Assembly (NCBI RefSeq): GCF_013870515.1
Contig: NZ_JACBXA010000028.1
Location: 1-41,799, forward strand
Reading direction: 5' to 3'
Length of the DNA stretch: 41,799 bases
From: Streptomyces albidus (ex Kaewkla and Franco 2022)
GTDB lineage: Bacteria; Actinomycetota; Actinomycetes; Streptomycetales; Streptomycetaceae
A program made the position numbers and the translations under genes. The notes beneath the pieces were generated by a model that did not search any database, had not been told where the DNA came from, and worked only from the letters and a program-made list of their open reading frames with translations. This document shows positions 25,745-33,519 of the stretch, piece by piece. Numbering within the stretch: the first letter of the stretch is position 1; each line of letters starts with the position of its first letter.

Positions 25745-26689
25745 ATGACCGTTCAGCATCTGACCGCGCCGCCCCGCCTTCCGGTCGTCCTCGCACGCGG
25801 CGCCCTCGCCTCACCGTCGAAGCGCGGCCCGTACGACAAGGCGCGGCTGCCGGACGACCGGCTCGTGCTGCCTCAGGCGCACACGGACCCCCGGCGACTG
25901 CGCTCCTACGCCGAGGTCTGCGGCTTCCCGCAGCCCGGGCAGGAGGACTCCGGGAACGCGCCGAGCGGCGACGGGACCATGCCGCCCAGCTACCCGCACA
26001 TCCTCGGATTCCCGCTCGCCATGCGCCTGATGGCCGACCGCGCCTTCCCCTTCCCGCTGCTCGGCCTCGTGCACACGGGCATCCAACTCACCCAGCACCG
26101 GGCCCTGCGGGCACACGACCGGCCTGAGATCTCCGTGCACGCCCAGGGCCTCAGCCCGCACCGGCGCGGCAGCCAGTTCGACATCGTGACGGAGGCACGG
26201 CTCGCCGGTCAGCTCGTGTGGCACTCCAGCAGCACGTATCTGTGCCGGCACCACCGCGAGAAGCCGTCCGGCGAACCCGCTCGTCAGGACGAGCAGCCTC
26301 GCCCGCTTCCCGTACGGGACCGGTGGAAGCTGCCCACCGGTCTCGGGCGCCGCTACGGCGCCGTGTCCGGGGACCGCAACCCCATCCATCTGCATCCGCT
26401 GACCGCGAAGCTCTTCGGCTTCCCCCGGCACATCGCCCACGGCATGTGGACCTTCGCGCGCGCCCTCGCCGGGACCGGGGCGGCCGTCGGCTGCGAACAG
26501 CTCACCGCACGCGCCGAGTTCAAGTCGCCGGTGCTGCTTCCCTCGACGGTCGCCTTCGGCTGGGACGAACCGACCGCGTCGGCCGGCACCTACCGGGGAG
26601 CAGTACAGGTCCACCGCTTCGAGCTGCGCGGCGCGCACGAGGTGGAGCGACTGCACCTCACCGGTGAGGTGACCAGCGAGCGCCTTTGA
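25745..26689 (+). CDS. MaoC-like 3-hydroxyacyl dehydratase (HtdX-like)
   Basis: A 314-residue double-hotdog hydratase/dehydratase acting on 3-hydroxyacyl thioesters. The C-terminal hotdog holds the hydratase-2 motif: YGAVSGDRNPIHLHPLTAKL, with the catalytic Asp and His, followed by GFPRHIAHGMW. The N-terminal half (PPSYPHILGFPLAMRLM) is the non-catalytic hotdog. Partner gene fabG4 lies six bases upstream. With the reductase and thiolase it supplies three of the four steps of a reversible fatty-acyl cycle. The last 32 bases overlap the end of the convergent TetR gene. Confidence 0.88.
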   Translation: MTVQHLTAPPRLPVVLARGALASPSKRGPYDKARLPDDRLVLPQAHTDPRRLRSYAEVCGFPQPGQEDSGNAPSGDGTMPPSYPHILGFPLAMRLMADRAFPFPLLGLVHTGIQLTQHRALRAHDRPEISVHAQGLSPHRRGSQFDIVTEARLAGQLVWHSSSTYLCRHHREKPSGEPARQDEQPRPLPVRDRWKLPTGLGRRYGAVSGDRNPIHLHPLTAKLFGFPRHIAHGMWTFARALAGTGAAVGCEQLTARAEFKSPVLLPSTVAFGWDEPTASAGTYRGAVQVHRFELRGAHEVERLHLTGEVTSERL

Positions 26690-27326
26690 TCATCTGCTCC
26701 AGGCCCGTCCAGCAGAAGTTCATGAGAGTGGCCGCGGTCTCCTTCGCCGAAGGTGCGTCGTCCGTACGGGCGTTGGCCCACACCGCAAGGGACTCGGCCG
26801 CCCCGACCATGGCGTGCGCGAGCCCGGAGACCTCGCGCTCGGCGAACTCACCCTCGCAGCCGGCGTCCAGGGCCGCCCGGCTCAGCAGCAGCCTCACCAG
26901 CTCCGTGATCTCGGCCCGCATACCGGCCACTTCACGGGCGAAGGGCTCGCCCTGGGTGTCCGCGCGATGCAGCACGGACCAGCCGTCGGGGTGCGCACGC
27001 GTGTGCGCGAAGAAGGCGCACAGGCCCCTCCACAACTGCTGGTCGGCGGACGTGTGCCGCTCGCTCGTGCCGCCCCGTACCGCCTCGACCAGCGCTGCTC
27101 GCTCTCGCCGGATGCAGGCCGTGAACAGGTCTTCCTTCGACTTCAGATACAGATAGACCAGCGGCTTGGAGACGCCTGCCTGCTCGGCGATGTCGTCCAT
27201 CGACGCCGACTGGTATCCGTTCTTGGCGAAGCCTACGACCGCGGCGTCCAGCATCTGACGCTCCCGCACCTCCCGCGGCATCCGCCGACGTCCCCCGCTG
27301 TTCTTGCTGCTGGTGCCCACCGCCAC
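26658..27326 (-). CDS. TetR family regulator of the fatty-acid cluster
   Basis: A 222-residue repressor. The helix-turn-helix lies at about residues 15-62: REVRERQMLDAAVVGFAKNG, then SMDDIAEQAGVSKPLVYLYL. The C-terminal ligand domain ends in NFCWTGLEQMIKG. The start is uncertain: GTG at 27326 follows GGAGAGG, the GTG at 27320 is equally possible, and a frame reaching 27389 has no ribosome site. The convergent overlap with the MaoC gene ties it to the cluster; M. tuberculosis also has a TetR gene (Rv0238) close to its fabG4 locus. A likely ligand is an acyl-CoA; the probable operator is the palindrome at 24324-24349. Confidence 0.87.
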   Translation of the reverse strand: MAVGTSSKNSGGRRRMPREVRERQMLDAAVVGFAKNGYQSASMDDIAEQAGVSKPLVYLYLKSKEDLFTACIRRERAALVEAVRGGTSERHTSADQQLWRGLCAFFAHTRAHPDGWSVLHRADTQGEPFAREVAGMRAEITELVRLLLSRAALDAGCEGEFAEREVSGLAHAMVGAAESLAVWANARTDDAPSAKETAATLMNFCWTGLEQMIKGARWSPHR

Positions 27327-27796
27327 TGCCTCTCCACCACATCTCCCCACGGGCTCCTCGCTGGTAAGCGTACGCGGACCCTCCGTCACGGCGAGGCCGT
27401 GCGCCGGGGTTGCCCTGGAATGACGCGCGGCGGCACCGACTTGCCGGACCTGCGCTCTTCGTGTGCGGGTGCCCGGCCCGCCGGGCGGGGCTGCCGCCGC
27501 AGGTGCTGCCGGTCCTTCCGTGCCAGCCGGCTCCGGACCCTCCGCGGTCAGACGTCTGCGACGACCAGCCGTACGGCAGCCGCCACTTGACGTCTCGCAT
27601 CGTGAGCTGAGGCATGGTCATCCGAAGCATTCTGCATACGGTCAACAACTCCCTCCCGCCCCGTGCACAGGCGAATCTGCGCGCCGACGTGGGGCTTCGA
27701 GGGGAGGCACCCCTGAGGCACATGTCTTGACCCGCTCGATGAGCGCCTCCACCATGAGTCGGCTTCCCGTTGAAAGCTGCACCAAGGAGCGCGCGG
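27327..27796. other. Intergenic region between tetR and gntP-like gene
   Basis: About 470 bases with no gene I can support. The first 280 bases are plain GC-rich sequence with several short frames lacking start signals. A possible promoter for the permease is TGGTCA (27615-27620 region) followed after about 16 bases by TACGGT; it is weak. No hairpin of note is seen. Confidence 0.35.
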
Positions 27797-29293
27797 ATGT
27801 CAGATGTTCCGGTTCTGATCAACACCGCGGTCGCGATCATCGCCACCGTGATCCTGATCGTCCGCTTCCGGGTGAACCCGGTGATCTCCCTGGTGCTGGG
27901 GTCCCTCTACCTCGGCCTGACGACCAAGCTCGGCCTCGGCAAGACCGTCGAGACGATCACCAAGGGCTTCGGCGACATCATGGCCGAGGTCGGCCTGCTG
28001 ATCGCCTTCGGTGTGCTGATGGGCTCGATCCTCCAGGAGATGGGCACCATCGAGCGCCTGGTCAAGCGGCTGATCCAGCTGTTCGGACCGGCACGTCTGC
28101 CGTACTCGATGTCGCTGACGCTGGGCACCCTGCTCCAGTCCATCTACATCGACGTGCTGCTGGTGATGTCCGCCCCGCTCGCCCGTTCCGCGTCCCGCCG
28201 AATAGGCCCGCAGGGCACACCGCGGATGGCGGTGGCCATGGCCATCGGCCTGGAGTGCGGAATCGTCCTCGTCGTACCGGGTGTCGGCACTCTGGCACTG
28301 GCAGCCCTGCTGCACGTGCCGCTGGGCACGATGCTGGTCTGGGGCCTGGTCCTGATCATCCCGACGATCGTCATCTCCATGGCGATCATGACGTTCCTGT
28401 TCCGCAAGGGCTTCTGGAACACCGCCAAGGACGAGACCGCCCCCACGCGGGAATCCGCCCTGACCGAGGAGAGGGCCGAGGAGTCCGTGGAGGCCGCGGC
28501 GCAGCCGGTCGCCGCGGGGAGCGGACCGGCAGCCGGGTCGGCCACCGTCGGCACTGACGGGGCGGACGGGGCGGCGGAAGCCACCGGCCGCAAGGCCGAT
28601 GACGCCCAGGACGCTGAAGACGCGTCAGACACGGAGAACGCGGAGGCCGGTCCTCCGCTGCTGGTCTGCTTCGCACCTCTGATCGTCGCACTGCTGATGA
28701 TCGCCGCCGGTGCGATCTCGGAAGCCGTCGGCTGGAAGAACAGCGTGCTCGGCCTCGTCTCGGACCCGGTGGTCGCCCTCCTGGCCGGACTCATCGGCAC
28801 CGTGATCACCGGTCGCCTCGCTGTCGGCAAGCAGCGCGTGGAATCAGCGATCGCGAGTGGCTTCCGCGAGAGCGGCCAGATCCTCATCCTGACGGCGGTC
28901 GGCGGCTCGCTCGCGGCGGTGGTCTCGGCCGGCGGCCTGGGTGACATCCTGCGGGACTACTTCTCCCCCAACTCCTTCGCCCCGCTGCTGCTCGTCTGGC
29001 TGATCGCGGCCGTACTGCACATCGCCGTCGGCTCCGTCACGATCTCGGCCATCACCGCGGCGGGAATCCTCGCGCCGATCGTCCCGAGCCTCCACATCGA
29101 CCCGGTCCTCATCGCCCTGGCCGCGGGAACGGGCTCCCTGTTCGCCGTACACGTCACCAGCAACACCTTCTGGCTGCTCCAGTCCCTGCTGGGACAGACG
29201 ACGCGCGGCGCGCTCAAGACCTGCACAGTCGGCGTCTCGGTCGCCTCAGTCGTGGCGATCCTGCTGCTCCACCCGCTCAGCCTGCTGTTCTGA
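27797..29293 (+). CDS. GntP family permease (gluconate/organic acid:H+ symporter)
   Basis: A 498-residue inner-membrane transporter of the GntP family, which takes up gluconate and related hydroxy acids. About 12-13 hydrophobic segments are visible, with ALL-type core motifs such as LIAFGVLMGSILQEMG and GSVTISAITAAGILAPI. A strongly acidic, Ala-rich cytoplasmic-type loop at about residues 212-283 (EDASDTENAEAG near its end) splits the two halves; E. coli GntP-family proteins are about 440-450 residues and lack a loop this long. The ATG at 27797 is preceded by AAGGAG. No gluconate kinase or regulator gene is adjacent, so the substrate is open. Confidence 0.85.
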   Translation: MSDVPVLINTAVAIIATVILIVRFRVNPVISLVLGSLYLGLTTKLGLGKTVETITKGFGDIMAEVGLLIAFGVLMGSILQEMGTIERLVKRLIQLFGPARLPYSMSLTLGTLLQSIYIDVLLVMSAPLARSASRRIGPQGTPRMAVAMAIGLECGIVLVVPGVGTLALAALLHVPLGTMLVWGLVLIIPTIVISMAIMTFLFRKGFWNTAKDETAPTRESALTEERAEESVEAAAQPVAAGSGPAAGSATVGTDGADGAAEATGRKADDAQDAEDASDTENAEAGPPLLVCFAPLIVALLMIAAGAISEAVGWKNSVLGLVSDPVVALLAGLIGTVITGRLAVGKQRVESAIASGFRESGQILILTAVGGSLAAVVSAGGLGDILRDYFSPNSFAPLLLVWLIAAVLHIAVGSVTISAITAAGILAPIVPSLHIDPVLIALAAGTGSLFAVHVTSNTFWLLQSLLGQTTRGALKTCTVGVSVASVVAILLLHPLSLLF

Positions 29294-29393
29294 CCGCCCC
29301 TGCGGGCCTCACCCCGACCGCGCGCTCTGCGCACTTCGTGTGCGCTTCCGGACGGAACGGGCGCGTACAAGTAGGGGCGTACAGCCCCGCATC

Positions 29394-29399
29394 TACCAT
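29394..29399 (+). promoter_or_regulatory. -10 element suggesting a leaderless TMEM175-like gene
   Basis: TACCAT ends six bases before the GTG at 29406, the position of the expected transcription start. The -35 region is poor. There is no ribosome site before the GTG, which supports leaderless translation. Confidence 0.4.
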
Positions 29400-29405
29400 C
29401 CGTGC

Positions 29406-30041
29406 GTGAACCGGACACCCGCTGCCACCCCACAGAGCGGGGGCCTCGAGCGCCTGGAGAACCTCTCGGACGGGGTCTTCTCCATCGCGATGACGCTGCT
29501 CGTACTGGACATCACCATCAGGCGGGGCCTCAGCACCGACGGCTTCGACGACGCCCTGCACCGCACCCTTCCCCACATCGCCGCCTACGCGCTCAGCTTC
29601 GCCGTCATCTCCGAGTTCTGGCGCGACCACCGCCGCATCCTGGCGGGTTTCCCCTCACTCGACGGCACGGTCACCAATCTGACCCTGCTCGGGCTCGGCC
29701 TCACGGCGCTGCTGCCTTTCCCCACGGCGCTGCTGGCCGAGTACAGCTACCAGCCCCTGGCCGTGGCGATCTACGGCCTCAGCGTCGCCTCGCAGAACGC
29801 CGTACATCTGGCGCTGCTGCTCGCCTCCCACCGGCGCATCGGCCGGCCGGCTGATGCGACCGTGCTCCGTGTGCGCCGCCTCGACGCACTCGACCTGGCG
29901 TCGACGGTGTTCGTGTTCGGTATCACCGTTCCGTTGGCCTTCGTCTCACCGACGGCTGCGAAGTGGGTATGGCTGACGCTTTTCCCGGCCAAATTCATCA
30001 TCGGCCGTATGCAGCGGAATGCCGGTACGCCATCGGATTGA
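29406..30041 (+). CDS. TMEM175-like (DUF1211) membrane protein, putative potassium channel
   Basis: A 211-residue membrane protein with six hydrophobic segments. The family motif in the first one appears as NLSDGVFSIAMTLLVLDI (about residues 19-36), close to the FSD signature of TMEM175 potassium channels. Later segments HIAAYALSFAVISEFWRDH and FVFGITVPLAFVSP are also family-like. Bacterial relatives form tetrameric potassium-selective channels; direct evidence for this one is sequence resemblance only. I prefer the GTG at 29406 because it sits at the predicted transcription start; the frame remains open upstream. Confidence 0.8.
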   Translation: MNRTPAATPQSGGLERLENLSDGVFSIAMTLLVLDITIRRGLSTDGFDDALHRTLPHIAAYALSFAVISEFWRDHRRILAGFPSLDGTVTNLTLLGLGLTALLPFPTALLAEYSYQPLAVAIYGLSVASQNAVHLALLLASHRRIGRPADATVLRVRRLDALDLASTVFVFGITVPLAFVSPTAAKWVWLTLFPAKFIIGRMQRNAGTPSD

Positions 30042-30144
30042 CATACAGGGTGACTCGCCGTCAGGCGCCCTTCGCCGGGTGCCCCCCTGCTTACGGTTTC
30101 GGAGAGGGGCAGGAAGGGCTGTTCCACCCGACCAAGGAGAGCCG

Positions 30145-31044
30145 ATGGCTGAGCACACTGCAGGACGCGGTACTAGCCGCCGCGGTTACAAAGAAGGCCT
30201 CGGTGGGGAACTGCTCGCCGAATTCCTCGGAACGCTCATTCTGATTCTGATCGGTTGCGGATCGGTCGCTGTCGCCGTCGTCGGCCTTTCCGGATCGGGC
30301 CGCCAGGCAGGCGCCTTCGGCCCCGCCAACTGGCTGATCATCTCCTGGGGCTGGGGTCTGGCGGTGACCTTCGGCGTGTACGTGGCCGGGGGCATCAGCG
30401 GCGCGCACATCAATCCGGCCGTCACCCTCGGATTCGCCGTTCGCGGACACTTCCCCTGGAAGAAGATTCCGTCCTACTGGGCGGCGCAGGTCTTCGGCGC
30501 ATTCGTCGGAGCCTCCATCGTCTACGCCACGTACCACTGGGCGATCGACGCGTTCAACAAGACGGAGGGAGTCGGACGGGAAGCCTCACTGCCCACCTTC
30601 TCCATCTTCGCGACATTCCCAGCCGAGTACTTCGGGGATTCGTGGTGGGGTCCGCTCCTCGACCAGATCGTGGGCACGGCGATCCTGCTCTGCTTCATCT
30701 GCGCCCTCATCGACCAGAAGAACACCGCACCAGGGTCCAACATGGGCCCCTACCTCACCGGCCTGGTGGTCGTCGCGATCGGTCTGACCTACGGCACGAA
30801 CGCCGGATACGCGATCAACCCCGCCCGCGACTTCGGCCCCAGGCTCTTCACCTTCTTCGAGGGATGGGGATCCATCGCGTTCCCGGGGAAGTTCGAATGG
30901 TTCACGAGCTACTGGTGGATCCCCATCGTGGGCCCGCTGATCGGCGCCGTCATCGGCGTCCTGATCTACGACAACGCCATCAGCAAGGTCATCAAGGCCC
31001 GCGCAGGCATGCACCCCGAGGGAAGAGCGGGCGAGGCCGAGTAA
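30145..31044 (+). CDS. MIP family channel (aquaporin/glycerol facilitator)
   Basis: A 299-residue channel with six membrane segments and both half-helix signatures: HINPAVTL (about residue 90) and YAINPARDFGPR (about 229). The Asp after the second NPAR is the mark of glycerol-conducting members, so glycerol facilitation is more likely than pure water transport. The loop between the halves is long, with FAEYF/GDSWWGPLLDQ. AAGGAG lies six bases before the ATG. No glycerol kinase or glpD is next to it. It ends at a strong terminator. Confidence 0.92.
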   Translation: MAEHTAGRGTSRRGYKEGLGGELLAEFLGTLILILIGCGSVAVAVVGLSGSGRQAGAFGPANWLIISWGWGLAVTFGVYVAGGISGAHINPAVTLGFAVRGHFPWKKIPSYWAAQVFGAFVGASIVYATYHWAIDAFNKTEGVGREASLPTFSIFATFPAEYFGDSWWGPLLDQIVGTAILLCFICALIDQKNTAPGSNMGPYLTGLVVVAIGLTYGTNAGYAINPARDFGPRLFTFFEGWGSIAFPGKFEWFTSYWWIPIVGPLIGAVIGVLIYDNAISKVIKARAGMHPEGRAGEAE

Positions 31045-31072
31045 CCTCCGACCCACACAGCACCGGCCCACG

Positions 31073-31112
31073 CTGCGCCGCACACACGGAACCTCTCGTG
31101 TGTGCGGCGCAG
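31073..31112 (+). terminator. Terminator of the MIP channel gene
   Basis: A perfect 16-base-pair stem (31073-31088 with 31097-31112; left arm CTGCGCCGCACACACG) with an 8-base loop, 28 bases after the stop codon. Confidence 0.88.
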
Positions 31113-31241
31113 TCATGAGCAGCGAAGGCACGAGTTCGGCCGCGAGCATCCCGACCAACCGCCGACGGGGCGTGCCGCCTTCGCAGGTCCGGGCGGGAAT
31201 GCCTCTGGTGTGGCTGCGTCGGCTCGTACAGGCTGCGGTGA

Positions 31242-31721
31242 ATGAACTGGATGCCCCTGCTCTCGACGCTGACCGGTGCCGTCATCGGCATCGCCGCCAC
31301 CCTGACCGCCGACCGCAACCGCTGGCGTCGCGAGGAGCGGCGCCACGCACGCGAGGAGCGCCGCGAGGTCTACACGGAGTACGTGTCCGCGCTCAAAGCA
31401 GCAGGCGAGGAGATACGGGCGGTGGCCCTGGGCGATCACATGTCGGAGTCCTCGCGTGCGGCGGCCGTGCGGGAGGCCTTCCGCAGCAGCGGCCTTCACA
31501 CGGCGAGCGAACGCCTCTGGCTCATGGGCCCGCCGCAGGTCGTGACGGCGGCCAACGAGGCGTTCCACAGCCTCCGCCGGATACGCGACGCCTACGTCGA
31601 GGGTGCGGCCGTCCAATCCGCCGAGGACGAGCCTCTGATCGCGCAGCGACGTACGGCCATGGCGCGGATGCGCGACCACATGCGTGAGGACCTCGGCGTG
31701 GAGCCACTCGGCTTCGAATGA
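31242..31721 (+). CDS. Small membrane-anchored protein of unknown function
   Basis: A 159-residue protein that I cannot assign to a family. A hydrophobic N-terminal helix (about residues 4-22) is followed by a very Arg/Glu-rich, helical region (RWRREERRHAREERREVY) and an otherwise helical soluble domain with evenly spaced hydrophobic residues, so a cytoplasmic coiled domain on a membrane anchor is likely. There is no clear ribosome site; a TACAGG hexamer at 31227-31232 suggests transcription starts only two or three bases before the ATG. It follows the terminator of the channel gene and is probably transcribed alone. Confidence 0.6.
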   Translation: MNWMPLLSTLTGAVIGIAATLTADRNRWRREERRHAREERREVYTEYVSALKAAGEEIRAVALGDHMSESSRAAAVREAFRSSGLHTASERLWLMGPPQVVTAANEAFHSLRRIRDAYVEGAAVQSAEDEPLIAQRRTAMARMRDHMREDLGVEPLGFE

Positions 31722-31802
31722 CCCGCCGTCCCGCCCCCGCACCGGCCGGCCTTCGTCGTACGGAACGCTCAGTCGTGCGGGCCGCTCACCCGTACCGGAC
31801 GC

Positions 31803-32361
31803 TCAAGGACGCCTGCCGGCCCGCCACTCCGGGGCCAGCACCGACCAGACCTCCAGGTCGCGCCGCTTCCCCCGGTACAGACGGCTCTCGCGCAGCACGC
31901 CGTCCATCGTCATCCCGAGCCGCCGGGCCACGGCGATGCTGGCCTCGTTGGCCGCGGAGGCGATCCACTCCACACGGTGGATGCCTCGCTCCTCGACCGC
32001 CCAGTCGATGATCACCCGTGCCGCGCGGGTCACCAGCCCCTTGCCCACCGCCGACGGCTCCAGCCAGCAGCCCGCCTCGGCGGTGCCCTGCTCGACGTCC
32101 ATCGTCCGGAAGAGGACCCCGCCGACCAGCTTGCCGTCCGTCCAGATCCCGTAGATCCGCCCCGTGTCGGCTGCGGCCTTCTCCGCGTACGACTGGAGGT
32201 AGGAGCGGCTCGACTCCAGGTCCGCGACGGCGTCCGGCAGCCCGATGTGCTGCCCGATGAACTCCCCCCCCTCGCTCCATGTGGGTCAGGAACTCCTGGG
32301 CCCGCCACGGTTCGAGGGGGCGCAGCTCAGCGCCGTCGTCACCCAGGGATCTCGCGAACAT
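31803..32361 (-). pseudogene. GNAT acetyltransferase disrupted by a frameshift in an 8-G run
   Basis: The N-terminal part (MFARSLGDDGAELRPLEPWR, ending THMERGG) and the C-terminal part (EFIGQHIGLPDAVADL onward to WLEPSAVGKGLVTRAARV and the stop at 31803) are in different frames. The switch point is a run of eight C on the + strand at about 32271-32278. Removing one base joins them into a normal 185-residue RimJ/RimL-type N-acetyltransferase with the acetyl-CoA motif SAVGKGLVTRA and the family C-terminus GMTMDGVLRESRLYRGKRRD. The ATG at 32361 has GGGGAGG six bases upstream. Sequencing error, recent loss or slippage-based switching are all possible. Confidence 0.8.
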
Positions 32362-32711
32362 CGTCATCCTCCCCGCCCAGAACAAGTGCACGCGCCATGC
32401 ATTCTCCCATCGGCCCGGGCCACGGGGTTCCTGGATATTGCCGCGACCAGGGGCGGGGGGGCATGGGCCTGCGGTACGGGCCGCAGCAAGGCACTTGCAA
32501 CGCTGCATCACCGCAGAGCGTGAAGCCACGCCGTTGATCACGCCATCGATGCCTACGAGGCGATCATGTAGGTCCTTGGCTGACGGCCCGTCATCACCTG
32601 CACCCTTCTGACCTGGCACATGTCACAACTCGACTCGAGTACAGGCACTTATGTGCGTTGGAAGAAGCTACATGCCCGCAAAATGATCGCTTCGATTGGT
32701 CGGGAGGACGA
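32362..32711. other. Intergenic region before the sigma-factor module
   Basis: About 350 bases without a supported gene. One stretch at 32535-32570 can be read as a short C-terminal peptide (DHAIDAYEAIM, then TAG), which hints at a remnant of a larger gene, but nothing upstream extends it. The last 100 bases are less GC-rich and probably hold the promoter of the module; no clear boxes stand out. An 8-base palindrome ACTCGAGT lies at about 32631-32640. Confidence 0.3.
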
Positions 32712-32969
32712 GTGGACTCGGTGTGGATCACCGCGAGCCTGACCGTGCTGGTGAGCACCATGCACGGGGTAGTTCAACTCATACGGCACCACATGCGGAA
32801 GAAGGTCGAACTAGCGCGCATCACGGAACGCGGCCGCACGGAGCGGGTGCGTCGGGTCGCACAGTTCGCCTCCTTGGAGGAGACGGTGAAAGGTCACAGC
32901 CTTCGTGTCACACCCTTCGTCTCCCCCGACACAGGTGGTGTTGACCATGGAGGACGCAGCGAACATTGA
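32712..32969 (+). CDS. Small single-pass membrane protein before the sigma factor
   Basis: An 85-residue protein of unknown function. The N-terminus DSVWITASLTVLVSTMHGVV is hydrophobic (about residues 4-24) and is followed by a basic helix (RHHMRKKVELARITERGRTE). GTG at 32712 has GGGAGG four bases upstream; a TTG 18 codons earlier is the alternative. Its end overlaps the start of the sigma-factor gene by 23 bases, so the two are probably coupled. A membrane anchor encoded with a sigma factor could be an anti-sigma component, but it has none of the known anti-sigma signatures (no ZAS HxxxCxxC motif). Confidence 0.5.
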   Translation: MDSVWITASLTVLVSTMHGVVQLIRHHMRKKVELARITERGRTERVRRVAQFASLEETVKGHSLRVTPFVSPDTGGVDHGGRSEH

Positions 32970-33519
32970 CCTCGCCTCCCGGCAGTTGGTGGAGGAGCCC
33001 CTAGCACTCCCAGGCCGAGAACTGGCTGAAGAGTTGCACGAGCGCGAGTTCGCGGGCCTGGTCCGCCACTTGCTCTTCCAGGGAGCCTCGTGGACCGAGG
33101 CCCAGGACGCCGCGCAGGACGCCTTCACGCAGATGTGCCGACCCGGCGTTCGAATCTCCCATCCCAAAGCATGGCTACGCACTGTTGCGTGGCGCTCCTG
33201 GGTCGGGCAGCAGGTTCGGGTGGAGGACGCATACCCGGAGATTCCTGATTGCGAAGCAGTGATCCACTGGCAGTGTCCGGCACAGGCCGTGGAGATCGGC
33301 CACGAGGAACGAGAAGTCATCGCCGTGCTGCTCTCACTCCCCGCCAAGCAGCGTGCTGCGATGGCCTGGCTGTGTGACGGCTTCACCACCGAGGAGATCG
33401 CCCGCGAGATGAAGACGACGCAAGCTTCGGTGCGTCAGAACGTCGCGCGAGCCCGGGCGGCGTTGAAGGCCGGCCTTGGACTTCAACAGCCTGCCAACGA
33501 AGAGAGGCCTGATGACTGA
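32947..33519 (+). CDS. ECF-like sigma-70 family RNA polymerase sigma factor
   Basis: A 190-residue protein with sigma region 2 (about 25-95: ELHEREFAGLVRHLLFQGAS, then AQDAAQDAFTQMC and HPKAWLRTVAWR) and region 4 (about 125-180: VLLSLPAKQRAAMAWLCDGF, then TTEEIAREMKTTQASVRQNV). This fits the extracytoplasmic-function group of about 180-200 residues. The start is uncertain: ATG at 32947 with AGGTGG eight bases upstream, or a GTG at 32905. The stop overlaps the next gene (ATGACTGA). Codon use is a little less GC-rich than in the surrounding genes, suggesting later acquisition. Confidence 0.82.
   Translation: MEDAANIDLASRQLVEEPLALPGRELAEELHEREFAGLVRHLLFQGASWTEAQDAAQDAFTQMCRPGVRISHPKAWLRTVAWRSWVGQQVRVEDAYPEIPDCEAVIHWQCPAQAVEIGHEEREVIAVLLSLPAKQRAAMAWLCDGFTTEEIAREMKTTQASVRQNVARARAALKAGLGLQQPANEERPDD

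Noticed and set aside
27400..27640. Leftward open frame after the TetR gene
   Set aside because: No ribosome site, no recognisable motif, and composition typical of chance frames in GC-rich DNA.
32500..32575. Transposase or other gene remnant (peptide DHAIDAYEAIM before a stop)
   Set aside because: Too short to identify and no upstream continuation in any frame.
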